NCBI GenBank assembly: GCA_041940425.1
Contig: JBGTSF010000003.1
Location: 62,001 to 126,000, forward strand
DNA from: DATHTS01 sp041940425
GTDB lineage: Bacteria; Acidobacteriota; Blastocatellia; Pyrinomonadales; Pyrinomonadaceae
Direction: 5' to 3'
DNA: 64,000 bases
The notes beneath the pieces are model-generated. The model saw only the letters and a program-made list of their open reading frames with translations. It had not been told where the DNA came from and did no database searches. Shown here piece by piece: positions 1-8,742 of this stretch. Numbering within the stretch: position 1 is the first letter of the stretch; every line of letters begins with the position of its first letter. Made by a program: the position numbers and the translations under genes.

Positions 1-1715
1 GTTGACTGCAAGCGGACGAACGACATATCAAGCGAGCTGCCGGTAAAAAGCCGTGCGCCGAGCAAGTCGAGTTCGTCAACGATCTGAAAAGCGTTGCGCG
101 TTTTCGTGCCTTCGTCCATCAAGTCCAGAGCGAGCGTGGCAAGTCCGGCTTTTGCCGCCGAGTCCGAAGCGTATCCGGCATCAACGGCGAGCGCGACATT
201 AACGATCGGCGCGGAATGGCGTTCGAGCAAAATGACGTTCAGACCGTTCTTCAATTTCGCGCGTTGGATTTCGGGAAATTTTATTTCCGGCGGATTTCCG
301 AGCGACGGCAAAATTTTGCGGTTGACATCGGTTTTTCCGGCTGAAAGTTTGTCAAACGGTTTGACGAGCATCGTATAGTGATTGGCTTTGAGCCATTTGT
401 TCGCGGTCGTTCTAACTTCCGCAGGCGTGGCGGTCGCCATCCATTCGAGCTGTTGGAGATAAAAATCGGGCGAGCCGCCGTAAGTTTCGCTTTCGGCTAA
501 AATGTCCGAGCGTCCGCCGAAACCGCCGAGCCGTTCCGCGCCGCGCAGAAACGATGCGAGATTGCGGTTTTGCGCGCGTTTTAGTTCTTCGTCCGTAAAT
601 CCTTTTTCCAGCATTTCATTGATGACGGCATCCATTTCGCGTTCGACCGCCGCCGGATCAACGCCGGGTTTGACGGTAACGTTGACGAGAAAAAGACTGG
701 CGAGTTCGCGGTCAAGAGTCGTGGCGGAAACGTCGGTCGCCAATTCCTTTTCATAAACCAGGCGGCGGTCGAGCCGCGCCGATTTCGAGCCGGAAAGCAC
801 GTCGGCAAAAAGTGCGAGATGCTGTAATTCTTTTTCCTTCCAGACGGGCGCGTGATAGGCGCGGTAAATCCGTGTCTGCGGAACGCGATCCTGCATCTCG
901 TCGCGCACATTGCGGTCGAGCGTCGGAATCCATTTTTCCGTGCGCGGTAGAGGCGGTCCGGGCGGAATGCCGTTGAAATATTTTTTGACGAGTTCGAGAG
1001 CGCGTTCCGGCGTGATGTCTCCGGCAAGCGAAATGACGGCATTATTCGGTCCGTAATATGTCCGATACCATTCTTTAATATCGTCCAAACTCGCCGCGTT
1101 CAGATCTTCCATCGAACCGATGGTTGACCACGAATACGGATGTTCATACGGGTAAAGTTTCCCGACGATCTCGCCGAACACGCGACCGTATGGCGCGTTT
1201 TCGCCCTGCCGTTTTTCGTTCTGCACAACGCCGCGCTCGCGTTCGAGCATTTCCTTTGAAATATTTCCGGCAAGAAATCCCATCCGGTCGGCTTCCAGAT
1301 AAAGCGTGCGTTCGAGCGCGGAAACGGGAACGTCCTCGAAAAAATTCGTCCGGTCAACATTGGTCGTCCCGTTGCGGTTGTTCGCGCCGAGATCGTCCAT
1401 CGCTTCGCGGAAACCGAACGGGTAATTTTCCGAACCGTTAAAAAAGAAATGTTCAAAGAGATGGGCAAACCCGGTGCGCCCGCGTTTTTCATTGCGCGAA
1501 CCGACGTGATACCACATATTCACGCCGACAATCGGAACCGAGTGATCTTCGTGAACCAGCAGAGTCAAGCCGTTATCAAGCACGAATTTTTTGAAATTTA
1601 CCGCATAGCGCGAACGGTCGAATTTCGCCGTCGTCTGCGCCGAAACATTCGGCAGATACATTTGAAAAATAAATGCAAGGAGCAAAATAAAAGATAAGAG
1701 AAATCGTCGTTTCAT
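1..1715 (-). CDS. M16 family zinc metallopeptidase, 3' end cut by window edge
   Basis: The frame opens at an ATG at 1715 and runs off the left edge without a stop, so about 571 N-terminal residues are present. Residues 1-26 form a signal peptide ending in SAQ, so the protein is exported. The inverted zinc motif HLFEH (H84, E87, H88) marks an active M16 (pitrilysin/insulinase) domain, which cleaves peptides. A second M16 half begins in the last ~140 visible residues (KLKNGLNVILLERHSAPIV), so this is probably the two-domain ~900-residue form, in which the second half lacks the zinc ligands. The 5' side faces lepA across a palindrome-bearing spacer. Family and active site are read directly; the substrate is unknown. 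Confidence 0.9.
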   Translation of the reverse strand, partial: MKRRFLLSFILLLAFIFQMYLPNVSAQTTAKFDRSRYAVNFKKFVLDNGLTLLVHEDHSVPIVGVNMWYHVGSRNEKRGRTGFAHLFEHFFFNGSENYPFGFREAMDDLGANNRNGTTNVDRTNFFEDVPVSALERTLYLEADRMGFLAGNISKEMLERERGVVQNEKRQGENAPYGRVFGEIVGKLYPYEHPYSWSTIGSMEDLNAASLDDIKEWYRTYYGPNNAVISLAGDITPERALELVKKYFNGIPPGPPLPRTEKWIPTLDRNVRDEMQDRVPQTRIYRAYHAPVWKEKELQHLALFADVLSGSKSARLDRRLVYEKELATDVSATTLDRELASLFLVNVTVKPGVDPAAVEREMDAVINEMLEKGFTDEELKRAQNRNLASFLRGAERLGGFGGRSDILAESETYGGSPDFYLQQLEWMATATPAEVRTTANKWLKANHYTMLVKPFDKLSAGKTDVNRKILPSLGNPPEIKFPEIQRAKLKNGLNVILLERHSAPIVNVALAVDAGYASDSAAKAGLATLALDLMDEGTKTRNAFQIVDELDLLGARLFTGSSLDMSFVRLQS

Positions 1716-1800
1716 AAAATAAACCTCTGATATTTGGATTTGGATTTGTAAAACTCGTTGATTTTTTTTACGTTTCGATATTCGTATAGTTTCAATTTTA

Positions 1801-1941
1801 TGATTGGAGCGCAAGCATCCCTGCTTGCCAGCGTTTGAAAAACGCTAACGGCGTATAAATATAATTCAGCTTGTTTCTAACTAAACATTTTTGCGAACGC
1901 TTTCAGCGTCCGTGCAAGCAGGGATGCTTGCGCTCTGATCA
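1801..1941. repeat. Intergenic palindrome between the M16 peptidase and lepA
   Basis: Arms 1807-1828 and 1914-1935 are perfect 22-nt reverse complements (core GCAAGCATCCCTGCTTGC, itself a small hairpin). Pairing extends outward to 1801-1828/1914-1941 with few mismatches. Two smaller hairpins lie inside (AGCGTTTGAAAAACGCT near 1830 and a related one near 1893). The element fills most of the 304-bp gap between the divergent genes. It has no transposase and no reading frame. It resembles REP/MITE-type repeats in form; its identity is unproven. Confidence 0.8.
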
Positions 1942-2019
1942 ATGCGTAAAATTCCGCGTTTTGTTATTGTATTTATTGAGCATTTATTCGATTATATAAA
2001 TTTTTATTTGAGCAGTTTT

Positions 2020-3825
2020 ATGAATCCTGAAAATATCAGAAATTTTTCGATCATCGCCCATATTGACCACGGCAAATCTACGCTTGCCGACCGCATTTTG
2101 CAATTAACCGGCGCGGTTGCCGACCGCGAGATGGAAGATCAGCTTCTCGACAATATGGATTTGGAACGCGAGCGCGGCATCACGATCAAAGCGCACGCCG
2201 TTCGTCTGGACTACAAAGCGAAGGACGGCAAAGATTATGTTTTGAATTTAATTGATACGCCCGGTCACGTTGATTTTTCTTATGAAGTTTCGCGCTCGCT
2301 TTCAGCGTGCGAAGGCGCGTTACTCGTCGTTGACGCATCGCAGGGCGTTGAAGCGCAAACGCTCGCCAACACATATCTCGCCATCGAAAACGATCTCGAA
2401 CTGATTCCGGTTTTAAATAAAATTGACCTGCCGAGCGCGGAACCCGAACGCATCAAAGAACAGATCGAAAACATTATCGGTTTGGACACGACGCATACCG
2501 TTCTCGCGTCGGCAAAAACCGGCGTCGGCATTCAGGATATCTTGGAAGAAATCATCAAAGACGTTCCGCCGCCGACGGGCGACAAAGACGCGCCTTTAAA
2601 AGCTCTGATTTTCGATAGTTGGTATGATTCGTATCGCGGCGTGATCGTCCTGTTCCGCGTCATCGAAGGCACGATCAAAAAAGGAACGAAGATAAAATTT
2701 TTCAACACGGGACGCGAATATCTGGTCGAAACGCTCGGCGTCAACCGTCCGCGCCCGACACCGATCAATGAATTAAGCGTTGGCGAAGTCGGTTTTCTCA
2801 CGGCTTCGATCAAAACCGTCGCCGACGTGCAGATCGGCGACACGATCACCGAAGCGGCGCGTCCGACCGAAAAGCCTTTTCCCGGTTTTCAGGAAGTCAA
2901 ACCGATGGTTTTCGCAGGGCTTTACCCGACCGATTCGGCGCAGTATGAAGACCTGCGCGACGCGATGGATAAATTGCGTTTGAACGACGCTTCGTTTTTC
3001 TATGAGCCGGAATCCTCGACCGCGCTCGGTTTCGGTTTCCGCTGCGGCTTTCTCGGACTTCTCCATATGGAAATCATTCAGGAGCGTCTGGAACGCGAAT
3101 TCGATTTGGATTTGATTACGACCGCGCCGGGCGTGCGCTACCGCGTGACGACGACCAAAGGCGAGGTACTGGAAGTTGACAGCCCGTCGAAAATGCCGGA
3201 TACGGGCAAGATTGACAAGATCGAAGAGCCGTTCATCGAAGCGACGATCCTGACCAGCGACGCATATCTCGGCGGCATTCTTCCGCTCTTGGACGAAAAG
3301 CGCGGCATCCAGAAAAAGTTTGAATATGTTACCGACTCGCGCGTGATGCTCGTCTATGAACTGCCGCTCAATGAGATCGTTCTCGATTTTTATGACCGTC
3401 TGAAATCGGTTTCACGCGGTTATGCTTCCTTGGATTATCACTTTTCGGATTACAAGGAAAGCAATCTCGTCAAACTCGACCTGCTCGTTTCGGGCGAGCC
3501 GGTTGACGCGCTTTCACTCGTTCTGCACCGCACCACGGCTGATTCCAAAGGCAAACAGATCGCCGCCAAAATGAAAGAACTCATCCCGCGCCAGATGTTC
3601 GAAGTCCCGATCCAGGCGGCAATCGGCAGTAAAATAATCGCCCGCGAAACCGTCAAAGCGATGGGCAAAAACGTTACCGCCAAATGCTACGGCGGCGATA
3701 TTTCCCGCAAAAGAAAACTGCTCGAAAAACAAAAAGAAGGCAAAAAACGAATGAAAAAAGTCGGCAGAGTAGAGATTCCGCAAGAAGCGTTTTTGGCAGT
3801 TTTGAAAGTTAGTGAAAGTAAATAA
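2020..3825 (+). CDS. lepA: Elongation factor 4 (LepA), ribosome-associated GTPase
   Basis: A 601-residue translational GTPase that acts on the ribosome to promote back-translocation or assist elongation and biogenesis under stress. The G motifs are AHIDHGKS (13-20), DTPGH (79-83), NKID and SAK. They are followed by the EF-G-like domains and the LepA C-terminal domain ending in RMKKVGRVEIPQEAFLAVLK. The start at 2020 (MNPENIRNFS) fits the family. An in-frame ATG at 1942 would add 26 hydrophobic residues not found in LepA and lies at the edge of the upstream palindrome. The last 86 bp recur further downstream. Confidence 0.97.
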   Translation: MNPENIRNFSIIAHIDHGKSTLADRILQLTGAVADREMEDQLLDNMDLERERGITIKAHAVRLDYKAKDGKDYVLNLIDTPGHVDFSYEVSRSLSACEGALLVVDASQGVEAQTLANTYLAIENDLELIPVLNKIDLPSAEPERIKEQIENIIGLDTTHTVLASAKTGVGIQDILEEIIKDVPPPTGDKDAPLKALIFDSWYDSYRGVIVLFRVIEGTIKKGTKIKFFNTGREYLVETLGVNRPRPTPINELSVGEVGFLTASIKTVADVQIGDTITEAARPTEKPFPGFQEVKPMVFAGLYPTDSAQYEDLRDAMDKLRLNDASFFYEPESSTALGFGFRCGFLGLLHMEIIQERLEREFDLDLITTAPGVRYRVTTTKGEVLEVDSPSKMPDTGKIDKIEEPFIEATILTSDAYLGGILPLLDEKRGIQKKFEYVTDSRVMLVYELPLNEIVLDFYDRLKSVSRGYASLDYHFSDYKESNLVKLDLLVSGEPVDALSLVLHRTTADSKGKQIAAKMKELIPRQMFEVPIQAAIGSKIIARETVKAMGKNVTAKCYGGDISRKRKLLEKQKEGKKRMKKVGRVEIPQEAFLAVLKVSESK

Positions 3826-4053
3826 ATGGAAGTTGATAATGAAACAAAATCTTTTGAAGATGATTTAGATATTATTCTTCCGCCTTGGATTGCTTTTCCA
3901 GATATTCATCCTTTCGATATGTATTGGAGAATGGGGCGTGGTGAAGAATATTTGGAAAACTTTTTCAAATTCTATGAAAGGCTGCCTGACCAAGAAGCTT
4001 TCCGAGCAAAATTTCCTGCTGAAAACGATTGGGAAGGATTTTACGACGATTGA
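3826..4053 (+). CDS. Small acidic protein of unknown function
   Basis: A 75-residue frame whose ATG directly follows the lepA TAA with no spacer, so it can be translated by re-initiation. It is acidic and aromatic-rich, with a central PPWIAFPDI...WRMGRGEEYL segment and a tail FPAENDWEGFYDD. The pattern of a PPW-x-x-(F/Y)P stretch followed by WRMG-x-GE recalls a recurrent family of small uncharacterised bacterial proteins, but I cannot name it. It has no signal peptide or membrane segment. It sits between lepA and a partial copy of the lepA 3' end at 4071-4121, which suggests an inserted accessory gene. Composition is A+T-richer than lepA. Confidence 0.6.
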   Translation: MEVDNETKSFEDDLDIILPPWIAFPDIHPFDMYWRMGRGEEYLENFFKFYERLPDQEAFRAKFPAENDWEGFYDD

Positions 4054-4070
4054 AATCAATTTACGAATAA

Positions 4071-4121
4071 ATTCCGCAGGAAGCGTTTCTGGCGGTTTTG
4101 AAGGTTAGTGAAAGTAAGTAA
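4071..4121 (+). repeat. Partial copy of the lepA 3' end (51 bp)
   Basis: This segment matches lepA 3775-3825 with a few substitutions and would still read IPQEAFLAVLKVSESK followed by TAA, although no gene leads into it. It shares three G residues with the third copy (5687-5772) that the present lepA end lacks. It marks the downstream edge of the 75-residue ORF cassette. Confidence 0.85.
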
Positions 4122-4186
4122 TTACTCGTTTAATCTCCTATAAAAAAATCTTGCATTAATTTTCAAAAGAGCTATAAGATGAATTT

Positions 4187-5677
4187 ATGAAAATATTTTC
4201 TATACTCTCTTTTGTTATACTCACTTCGATTTTTGTTTTGTTTGCTATTACCTGCTTCACCGGCAAATTTGACGACGCATCGGCAGCATCGAATACAAAC
4301 GAAGATGGAATTTATGACTGCGCGTTAACTCTTGCGCATAAATCTACTGATCCAGACGATAAAGCCGACTCTTTAGCGATACTCGCCGGTTTATACATAA
4401 AAGCCGGAGACAAACAAACGGCTCGACAACTGCTCGCCGAATCATTGGACACCGCTAAAACGATTGAACATCCGCTCGACAAAGCCGGAGCGATCTGGCG
4501 TGTTTCCGAAGTCGGGGAAGTTGAAAATCTGGAAGAAGCGTTGTTAATCGCGCGAACAATAAAAACCCGCGTGTCAGGGTATGAAGATCGTAGTTGGGCA
4601 TATCGTGAAATAGCCGAAAATTTTACGAGATTGGGAAGAAATGACAGGGCTAAGCTTGTTTTGGACGAAGCTATCTTGTATTTATCAACCCTAAAATATG
4701 AAGACAGCGAGCAAAAGGAACTTGACTTGTCATTTATAGGACAGCTTTATGCGCAGGCGGGATTTTGTGACGAGGCTTTGCGATTATCAAACGGATTTAA
4801 AAATAAAGCGCGAATCGGTGAAATCAAACGCGAATCAGCCGTTTGCTTTGCCGGAAATGACCAGCCGAAAACAGCTTTTGCAACAGCAAACAGTATCGAA
4901 GTCTATAATCAAATGAAAGTCGAAGCGTTGTTTAAGATGAGAGATGTTTTCATTAAATCCAGCGATGAAGTATCGTCTGATAGAGCCTTGAGACAGGCTG
5001 TTGAGACCGTCAATCAAAAAGACTGGTCTTATTTTGATGAAGACCAATCCAATGCGCATATTATTATCGCCGAGATATATCGAAATCAGGGTGAGAATGA
5101 AAAATCGCTGAAGATTTTAGAAAAAGCGGAGGCTTTTGCCGCTTCGATAGATAAACCGAGTTGGAAAGAACTTACGACGGCGAACGTAGCAGTCGGTTTT
5201 GCAAAAGCTCGATTTTTTGAGAAAGCAGTTTCTCTGGCTATTTCTGCAAGAAGTTCAAAAAGTTTAACCGAAATCGCCCGACTGATGTTTAAAGCAGGTG
5301 ACAGAACCGGCGCGGAAACAACTCTCGATCAGGCTTTAAGTCTCCCTTACCCAACGCCCGATTCTTTGGTTGAAATTGCCGAAGTATATGCGGCTAACGG
5401 TTACAATCGGGAAGCCATGAATATTATTGAACGCCTCGACAAGCCATTCCCGTATCCTCACTCGACCAATGAGGAATCATATTACAAATCGCTCGTCTCA
5501 ACGTTTCTAAAATTAAAGAATTACGCGTCGGCTTTGGAAAACGCCTCAAAGATACCGGATTTACAAAGCAGAGTTGTGGCAATAGCCGGTATCGAAGATG
5601 AGATGTATAAAACAAATGCTGTTGCCGATAACAACACTCAAAAGATACTTTCTCGGATAGGTTGTAAAGCAAAATAA
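4187..5677 (+). CDS. TPR-like repeat protein with N-terminal membrane anchor or signal
   Basis: A 496-residue protein with an N-terminal hydrophobic segment (about residues 3-25), so it is exported or membrane-anchored. The rest consists of degenerate helical repeats of TPR type (ADSLAILAGLYIKAGDKQTA, RAKLVLDEAILYL, ARLMFKAGDRTGAETTLDQA), a fold that mediates protein-protein contacts. No catalytic motif is visible. The gene is A+T-richer than lepA and is bracketed by two copies of the lepA tail (4071-4121 and 5687-5772), which points to acquisition as a cassette. Function unknown. Confidence 0.75.
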   Translation: MKIFSILSFVILTSIFVLFAITCFTGKFDDASAASNTNEDGIYDCALTLAHKSTDPDDKADSLAILAGLYIKAGDKQTARQLLAESLDTAKTIEHPLDKAGAIWRVSEVGEVENLEEALLIARTIKTRVSGYEDRSWAYREIAENFTRLGRNDRAKLVLDEAILYLSTLKYEDSEQKELDLSFIGQLYAQAGFCDEALRLSNGFKNKARIGEIKRESAVCFAGNDQPKTAFATANSIEVYNQMKVEALFKMRDVFIKSSDEVSSDRALRQAVETVNQKDWSYFDEDQSNAHIIIAEIYRNQGENEKSLKILEKAEAFAASIDKPSWKELTTANVAVGFAKARFFEKAVSLAISARSSKSLTEIARLMFKAGDRTGAETTLDQALSLPYPTPDSLVEIAEVYAANGYNREAMNIIERLDKPFPYPHSTNEESYYKSLVSTFLKLKNYASALENASKIPDLQSRVVAIAGIEDEMYKTNAVADNNTQKILSRIGCKAK

Positions 5678-5686
5678 AACCGATAA

Positions 5687-5772
5687 GCAAAAAACGAATG
5701 AAAAAAGTCGGGTGCGTGCGTGTTCCGCAGGAAGCGTTTTTGGCGGTTTTGGAGGTTAGTGAAAGTAAATAA
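5687..5772 (+). repeat. Copy of the terminal 86 bp of lepA
   Basis: Same length as, and clearly homologous to, lepA 3740-3825. It would encode KRMKKVGCVRVPQEAFLAVL and end in TAA at 5770-5772, but is not attached to a gene. The substitutions relative to lepA look like drift. It is the distal boundary of the TPR cassette. Confidence 0.9.
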
Positions 5773-5863
5773 ACAAGAAACTGAAATAAAAAATCTTGAG
5801 CAAAATAGCTGAAATGTGAGAAAATTTTGAAAACCTTTGGAAAAATCTCGCTAAAATAAAGCT

Positions 5864-6130
5864 ATGGAAGTAACAATAAATTTACCCGAAGATGTCGCGC
5901 AGAGTTTTCTCGCGGGCGGCGACAGCATCGAGCGCGAAGTTTTGGAAGCGACCGCCGTTGAAGGTTATCGGGAAGGCAAACTTTCGCAGGCGCAGGTTCG
6001 CCGGATGCTCGGTTTTGCGAACGATATGGAAACGGACGCATTTCTTAAAGCGCGTAATGTTCCGCTCGATTATTCGATTGAAGATTTGGAACAAGACCGT
6101 CGCACGCTCGACAAACTTTTCTCAAAATGA
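5864..6130 (+). CDS. UPF0175 family antitoxin-like protein
   Basis: An 88-residue protein opening MEVTINLPEDVAQSFL, with the alpha-helical body typical of UPF0175 (EREVLEATAVEGYREGKLSQ, then an HTH-like AQVRRMLGF). UPF0175 proteins are commonly encoded immediately before DUF3368 PIN-like proteins and are thought to act as the antitoxin and DNA-binding autorepressor of a type II module. Its stop codon overlaps the start of the next gene by 4 bp (ATGA), which fits translational coupling. The assignment rests on family pattern and gene order. Confidence 0.8.
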   Translation: MEVTINLPEDVAQSFLAGGDSIEREVLEATAVEGYREGKLSQAQVRRMLGFANDMETDAFLKARNVPLDYSIEDLEQDRRTLDKLFSK

Positions 6131-6618
6131 TCGTCATCGCCGACACTTCTCCGCTCAATTATCTTATTCTCATCGGCGAGGAAAATTTACTTCCGAAACT
6201 TTTCGGTCGCGTTATTATTCCGAATGCGGTTTTTGACGAACTCCAAAATGCAGGCGCGTCCGCCGAAGTTCAAGATTTTGCAAATAATCTTCCCGAATGG
6301 ATCGAAGTCAGAAAAACCGCTTTGACCGCTGCCCCGTCGCTTGACCATTTAGATGCGGGCGAAAGAGACGCGATTCTTTTGGCTCAAGAACTTTCGGCTG
6401 ATTTGCTTTTGGTTGATGACAAACAAGCGCGGCAAACGGCGTTTGATCTCGGCATTAATATCACTGGAACTGTCGGCATTTTGGATAGAGCGGCGCGGGA
6501 AAATATGATCGATCTGAAAACGGTAATCAAAAAATTACAGAAAACGAGTTTTCGCATCGCCGACGATGTGGTTCAAAAAATTATTGAAGAAAATAAAAAA
6601 ACGGATAAAATGGATTAA
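6127..6618 (+). CDS. DUF3368 PIN-like toxin
   Basis: A 163-residue protein starting MIVIADTSPLNYLILIGE, the first acidic strand of a PIN-like fold. Further acidic motifs are HLDAGERDAILLAQ and LLLVDDKQARQTA. These residues would coordinate the metal used to cut RNA. DUF3368 proteins pair with UPF0175 antitoxins, and the 4-bp overlap with the upstream gene shows the two are co-expressed. The module lies in the accessory segment downstream of lepA, consistent with horizontal gain. Target RNA unknown. Confidence 0.82.
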   Translation: MIVIADTSPLNYLILIGEENLLPKLFGRVIIPNAVFDELQNAGASAEVQDFANNLPEWIEVRKTALTAAPSLDHLDAGERDAILLAQELSADLLLVDDKQARQTAFDLGINITGTVGILDRAARENMIDLKTVIKKLQKTSFRIADDVVQKIIEENKKTDKMD

Positions 6619-6686
6619 AAATCATTTTCAGTTGAAATACTGAAAGAAATGTTTCCGTAATTTTACGAAAATCAGGTGAGGCAAAT

Positions 6687-7949
6687 ATGAAAAAGTTTTT
6701 CGCTTTTCTGTTTTTTATCTCGACACTGTGCGGTTTCGCCTTCGCGCAGAGTTCCGTTCCCGAAATCGAGATTGCCAGAGAAATCAAACTTCTCAGATCA
6801 ACCGTGTCGGATGTTAAAGCGATCATGGCGGAATTTGACCGTGATGAAGACGACGATGAGGAAGACGAATATTATGTTCGGACGTTTCGCTCCGATAAGG
6901 TGACAGTCAAAGTTTCTTTTTCGACGGGCGATTGTTCGGAAGAAGCGGGAATTGAAAATCAGCCCGAATGGAATGTTCCCAAAATGACGGTGACGAAAGT
7001 CGTGATTACCTTCGACGAAGATCCGAAACTAAAGGATTTGGGATTAAATCCGGCGAGTTTTAAGAAAAAGTTGGAAGACGAGGAAATTGAAGATTCCGAA
7101 CAATATATATATTACGACGAAAATGCCGGAATCATCATCCAGACGGATGAAGGCGAAGTCGAAAAGATAATTCTCCATCCGCCGAGAAAACAGATCGGGT
7201 ATTTATGCAGTAATGAAAACAATGAAGAAATTCTTTCGGGAGAAACGGGTTTTGTTGATGCGATTGTTAAAAAAGACACTTACTGCATTCTCAGAAATCT
7301 TCCGTCAAATGTTACAAATTTGGAATTGCGGGCAAACGGGATTTTCGGCTGTCAAGACGAAAAATGTCTCGATGCGAAAAAAGAAATACGGGTAATTACG
7401 ACGGCAGTCGATACCGAAGCTGATACTTTGGTTTACCACTACACGGTTACCGGCGGCAAAATTAACGGAACCGGCGCAAATGTCATCTGGGATTTAATGG
7501 GAGTTCAACCAGGGATTTACGGGATTAATGTCGGGACAGATGACGGCGTAGGAGTTGTCGGTCAAACACAATCACGAAAGATTTTAGTCAAGGAAAACTC
7601 TTACGAATTTTTACCGCCTGCAAAAATCAAGGAATTAACTTTGGACAAGACCGAACTGATCGCCGCGTGTCCCGTAGGAAGATTAAAAAGAGTAGCTTGT
7701 CCGCAGGGCAGTTGCAGAGTTTCGGTTACAAGTGTTGCCGATGGTCAAAACTTAATTTACAAATATAAAACCTTCAGCGGCGAAATCATCGGAAGCGGCG
7801 ACAAAGTTGTTTGGGATTTAGCCAATCTCAAACCCGGAGAATACGAAATCGAAGTTTCGGCAAGCGATGACGGAATGATTTTCGGAGAACCGAAAACGGC
7901 GGCGGTCGTAATCAAAGAAAATCTTTCCTGCACCTTGCCGAAAAAATAG
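6687..7949 (+). CDS. Secreted protein with two PKD/Ig-like repeats
   Basis: A 420-residue protein with a signal peptide (1-20, ending AFAQ) and a good ribosome site (AGGTGAGG before 6687). An acidic stretch (DRDEDDDEEDEYYV) follows. The C-terminal half holds two similar beta-sandwich repeats of the form Y-x-Y/T...SG-x-GSG-x-x-V-x-WDL...PG-Y/E-Y-I/E-V-x-x-SDDG, near residues 235-290 and 340-400, each with nearby cysteines. Such PKD-like domains act as spacers or binding modules outside the cell. I do not recognise the N-terminal part. Function unknown. Confidence 0.75.
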   Translation: MKKFFAFLFFISTLCGFAFAQSSVPEIEIAREIKLLRSTVSDVKAIMAEFDRDEDDDEEDEYYVRTFRSDKVTVKVSFSTGDCSEEAGIENQPEWNVPKMTVTKVVITFDEDPKLKDLGLNPASFKKKLEDEEIEDSEQYIYYDENAGIIIQTDEGEVEKIILHPPRKQIGYLCSNENNEEILSGETGFVDAIVKKDTYCILRNLPSNVTNLELRANGIFGCQDEKCLDAKKEIRVITTAVDTEADTLVYHYTVTGGKINGTGANVIWDLMGVQPGIYGINVGTDDGVGVVGQTQSRKILVKENSYEFLPPAKIKELTLDKTELIAACPVGRLKRVACPQGSCRVSVTSVADGQNLIYKYKTFSGEIIGSGDKVVWDLANLKPGEYEIEVSASDDGMIFGEPKTAAVVIKENLSCTLPKK

Positions 7950-7982
7950 ATTGCTCTCACTAATTTGGAGTATTTGATTAAT

Positions 7983-8255
7983 ATGTGCCGAAACATCAAA
8001 CCGTTATACAATTTCGCGCCGCCCGCGACCGATGAGGAAATCCGCGCGGCGGCGGTTCAGTTTGTGAGGAAGATCGGCGGGTTTAATAAACCGTCCGCCG
8101 TTAACCGGGCGGCGTTTGACGCGGCGGTCGAAGAAATAACAGCGGCTTCTAAAAATTTGCTTTCAAATCTCAAAACGAACGCGCCGCCGAAAGACCGCGC
8201 GGCGGAACGCGAAAAAGCGAGGGAAAGAAACCGTCAGAGATTCGGAATAAAGTAA
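7983..8255 (+). CDS. DUF2277 family protein
   Basis: A 90-residue protein starting MCRNIKPLYNFAPPATDEEI, the hallmark opening of DUF2277, followed by AAVQFVRKIGGFNKPS and a basic tail (EREKARERNRQRFGIK). I chose the ATG at 7983 because the family begins MCRNI; an in-frame ATG at 7965 would add six unrelated residues. Members are widespread small proteins of unknown function, once annotated as DNA-binding from weak similarity. It lies 33 bp after the previous gene. Confidence 0.85.
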   Translation: MCRNIKPLYNFAPPATDEEIRAAAVQFVRKIGGFNKPSAVNRAAFDAAVEEITAASKNLLSNLKTNAPPKDRAAEREKARERNRQRFGIK

Positions 8256-8462
8256 ATATTTTGATCGTCTCAAATCTGCTTTCATTTTCAGATAAAAAAC
8301 CAATTTCCCGCGAAATTTCACACAAGTGTCTTTTTTATCTGCCAATAAGCACTGTTTTATGTGTTAGAAACTGAAGTTGCGAAAAAACTTTCATTTGTTT
8401 TTCGCAGCCATATAATAGCATCGTAATCGAAGTCTCTGTCATTATCGTGTTAGCGATTTTAT

Positions 8463-8570
8463 GAATTTTGCCGTGCGTTTCATCAATCGTCGCTGACGCG
8501 ACGCGATGCGTATCGTCAACGAACCGTGCGTTGAAACGCACGGCTAAATTCAACAAGTCGCTCACGCGAC
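8463..8570. repeat. REP-like cluster of short hairpins in a 487-bp gap
   Basis: Arms 8463-8482 and 8532-8551 pair at 19 of 20 positions (core GCCGTGCGTTTCA). The right arm also folds on itself (CCGTGCGT-TGAA-ACGCACGG, 8524-8543). GTCGC-TGAC-GCGAC (8489-8502) and GTCGC-TCAC-GCGAC (8557-8570) are two further hairpins. The pattern of several related short palindromes is that of REP/BIME elements. No RAYT transposase is in the window. Apart from a weak A+T-rich stretch before 8743, I see nothing else in 8256-8742. Confidence 0.7.
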
Positions 8571-8742
8571 AAAATATTAAAAATTTTCATTTGGAGCAAT
8601 TGTTTGCAATAATTTTAATATTTAAAAACCCGAATACTCTGAGGCAAGGATAAAAGAGCAATGTCCTGATGCCTTTTTTCAACGGGCAAAATCTGACACG
8701 GTTTATTTGAAATCAAATCATCTGAAAATAAGGGGGAATAAA

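Noticed and set aside
581..1492. Minus-strand frames inside the M16 peptidase region
   Set aside because: They are in shifted frames rich in R/S/P; the true frame carries HLFEH and a signal peptide and runs off the edge.
8468..8653. Short plus-strand frame in the REP-like cluster
   Set aside because: Overlaps the hairpins, no ribosome site, no protein-like composition.
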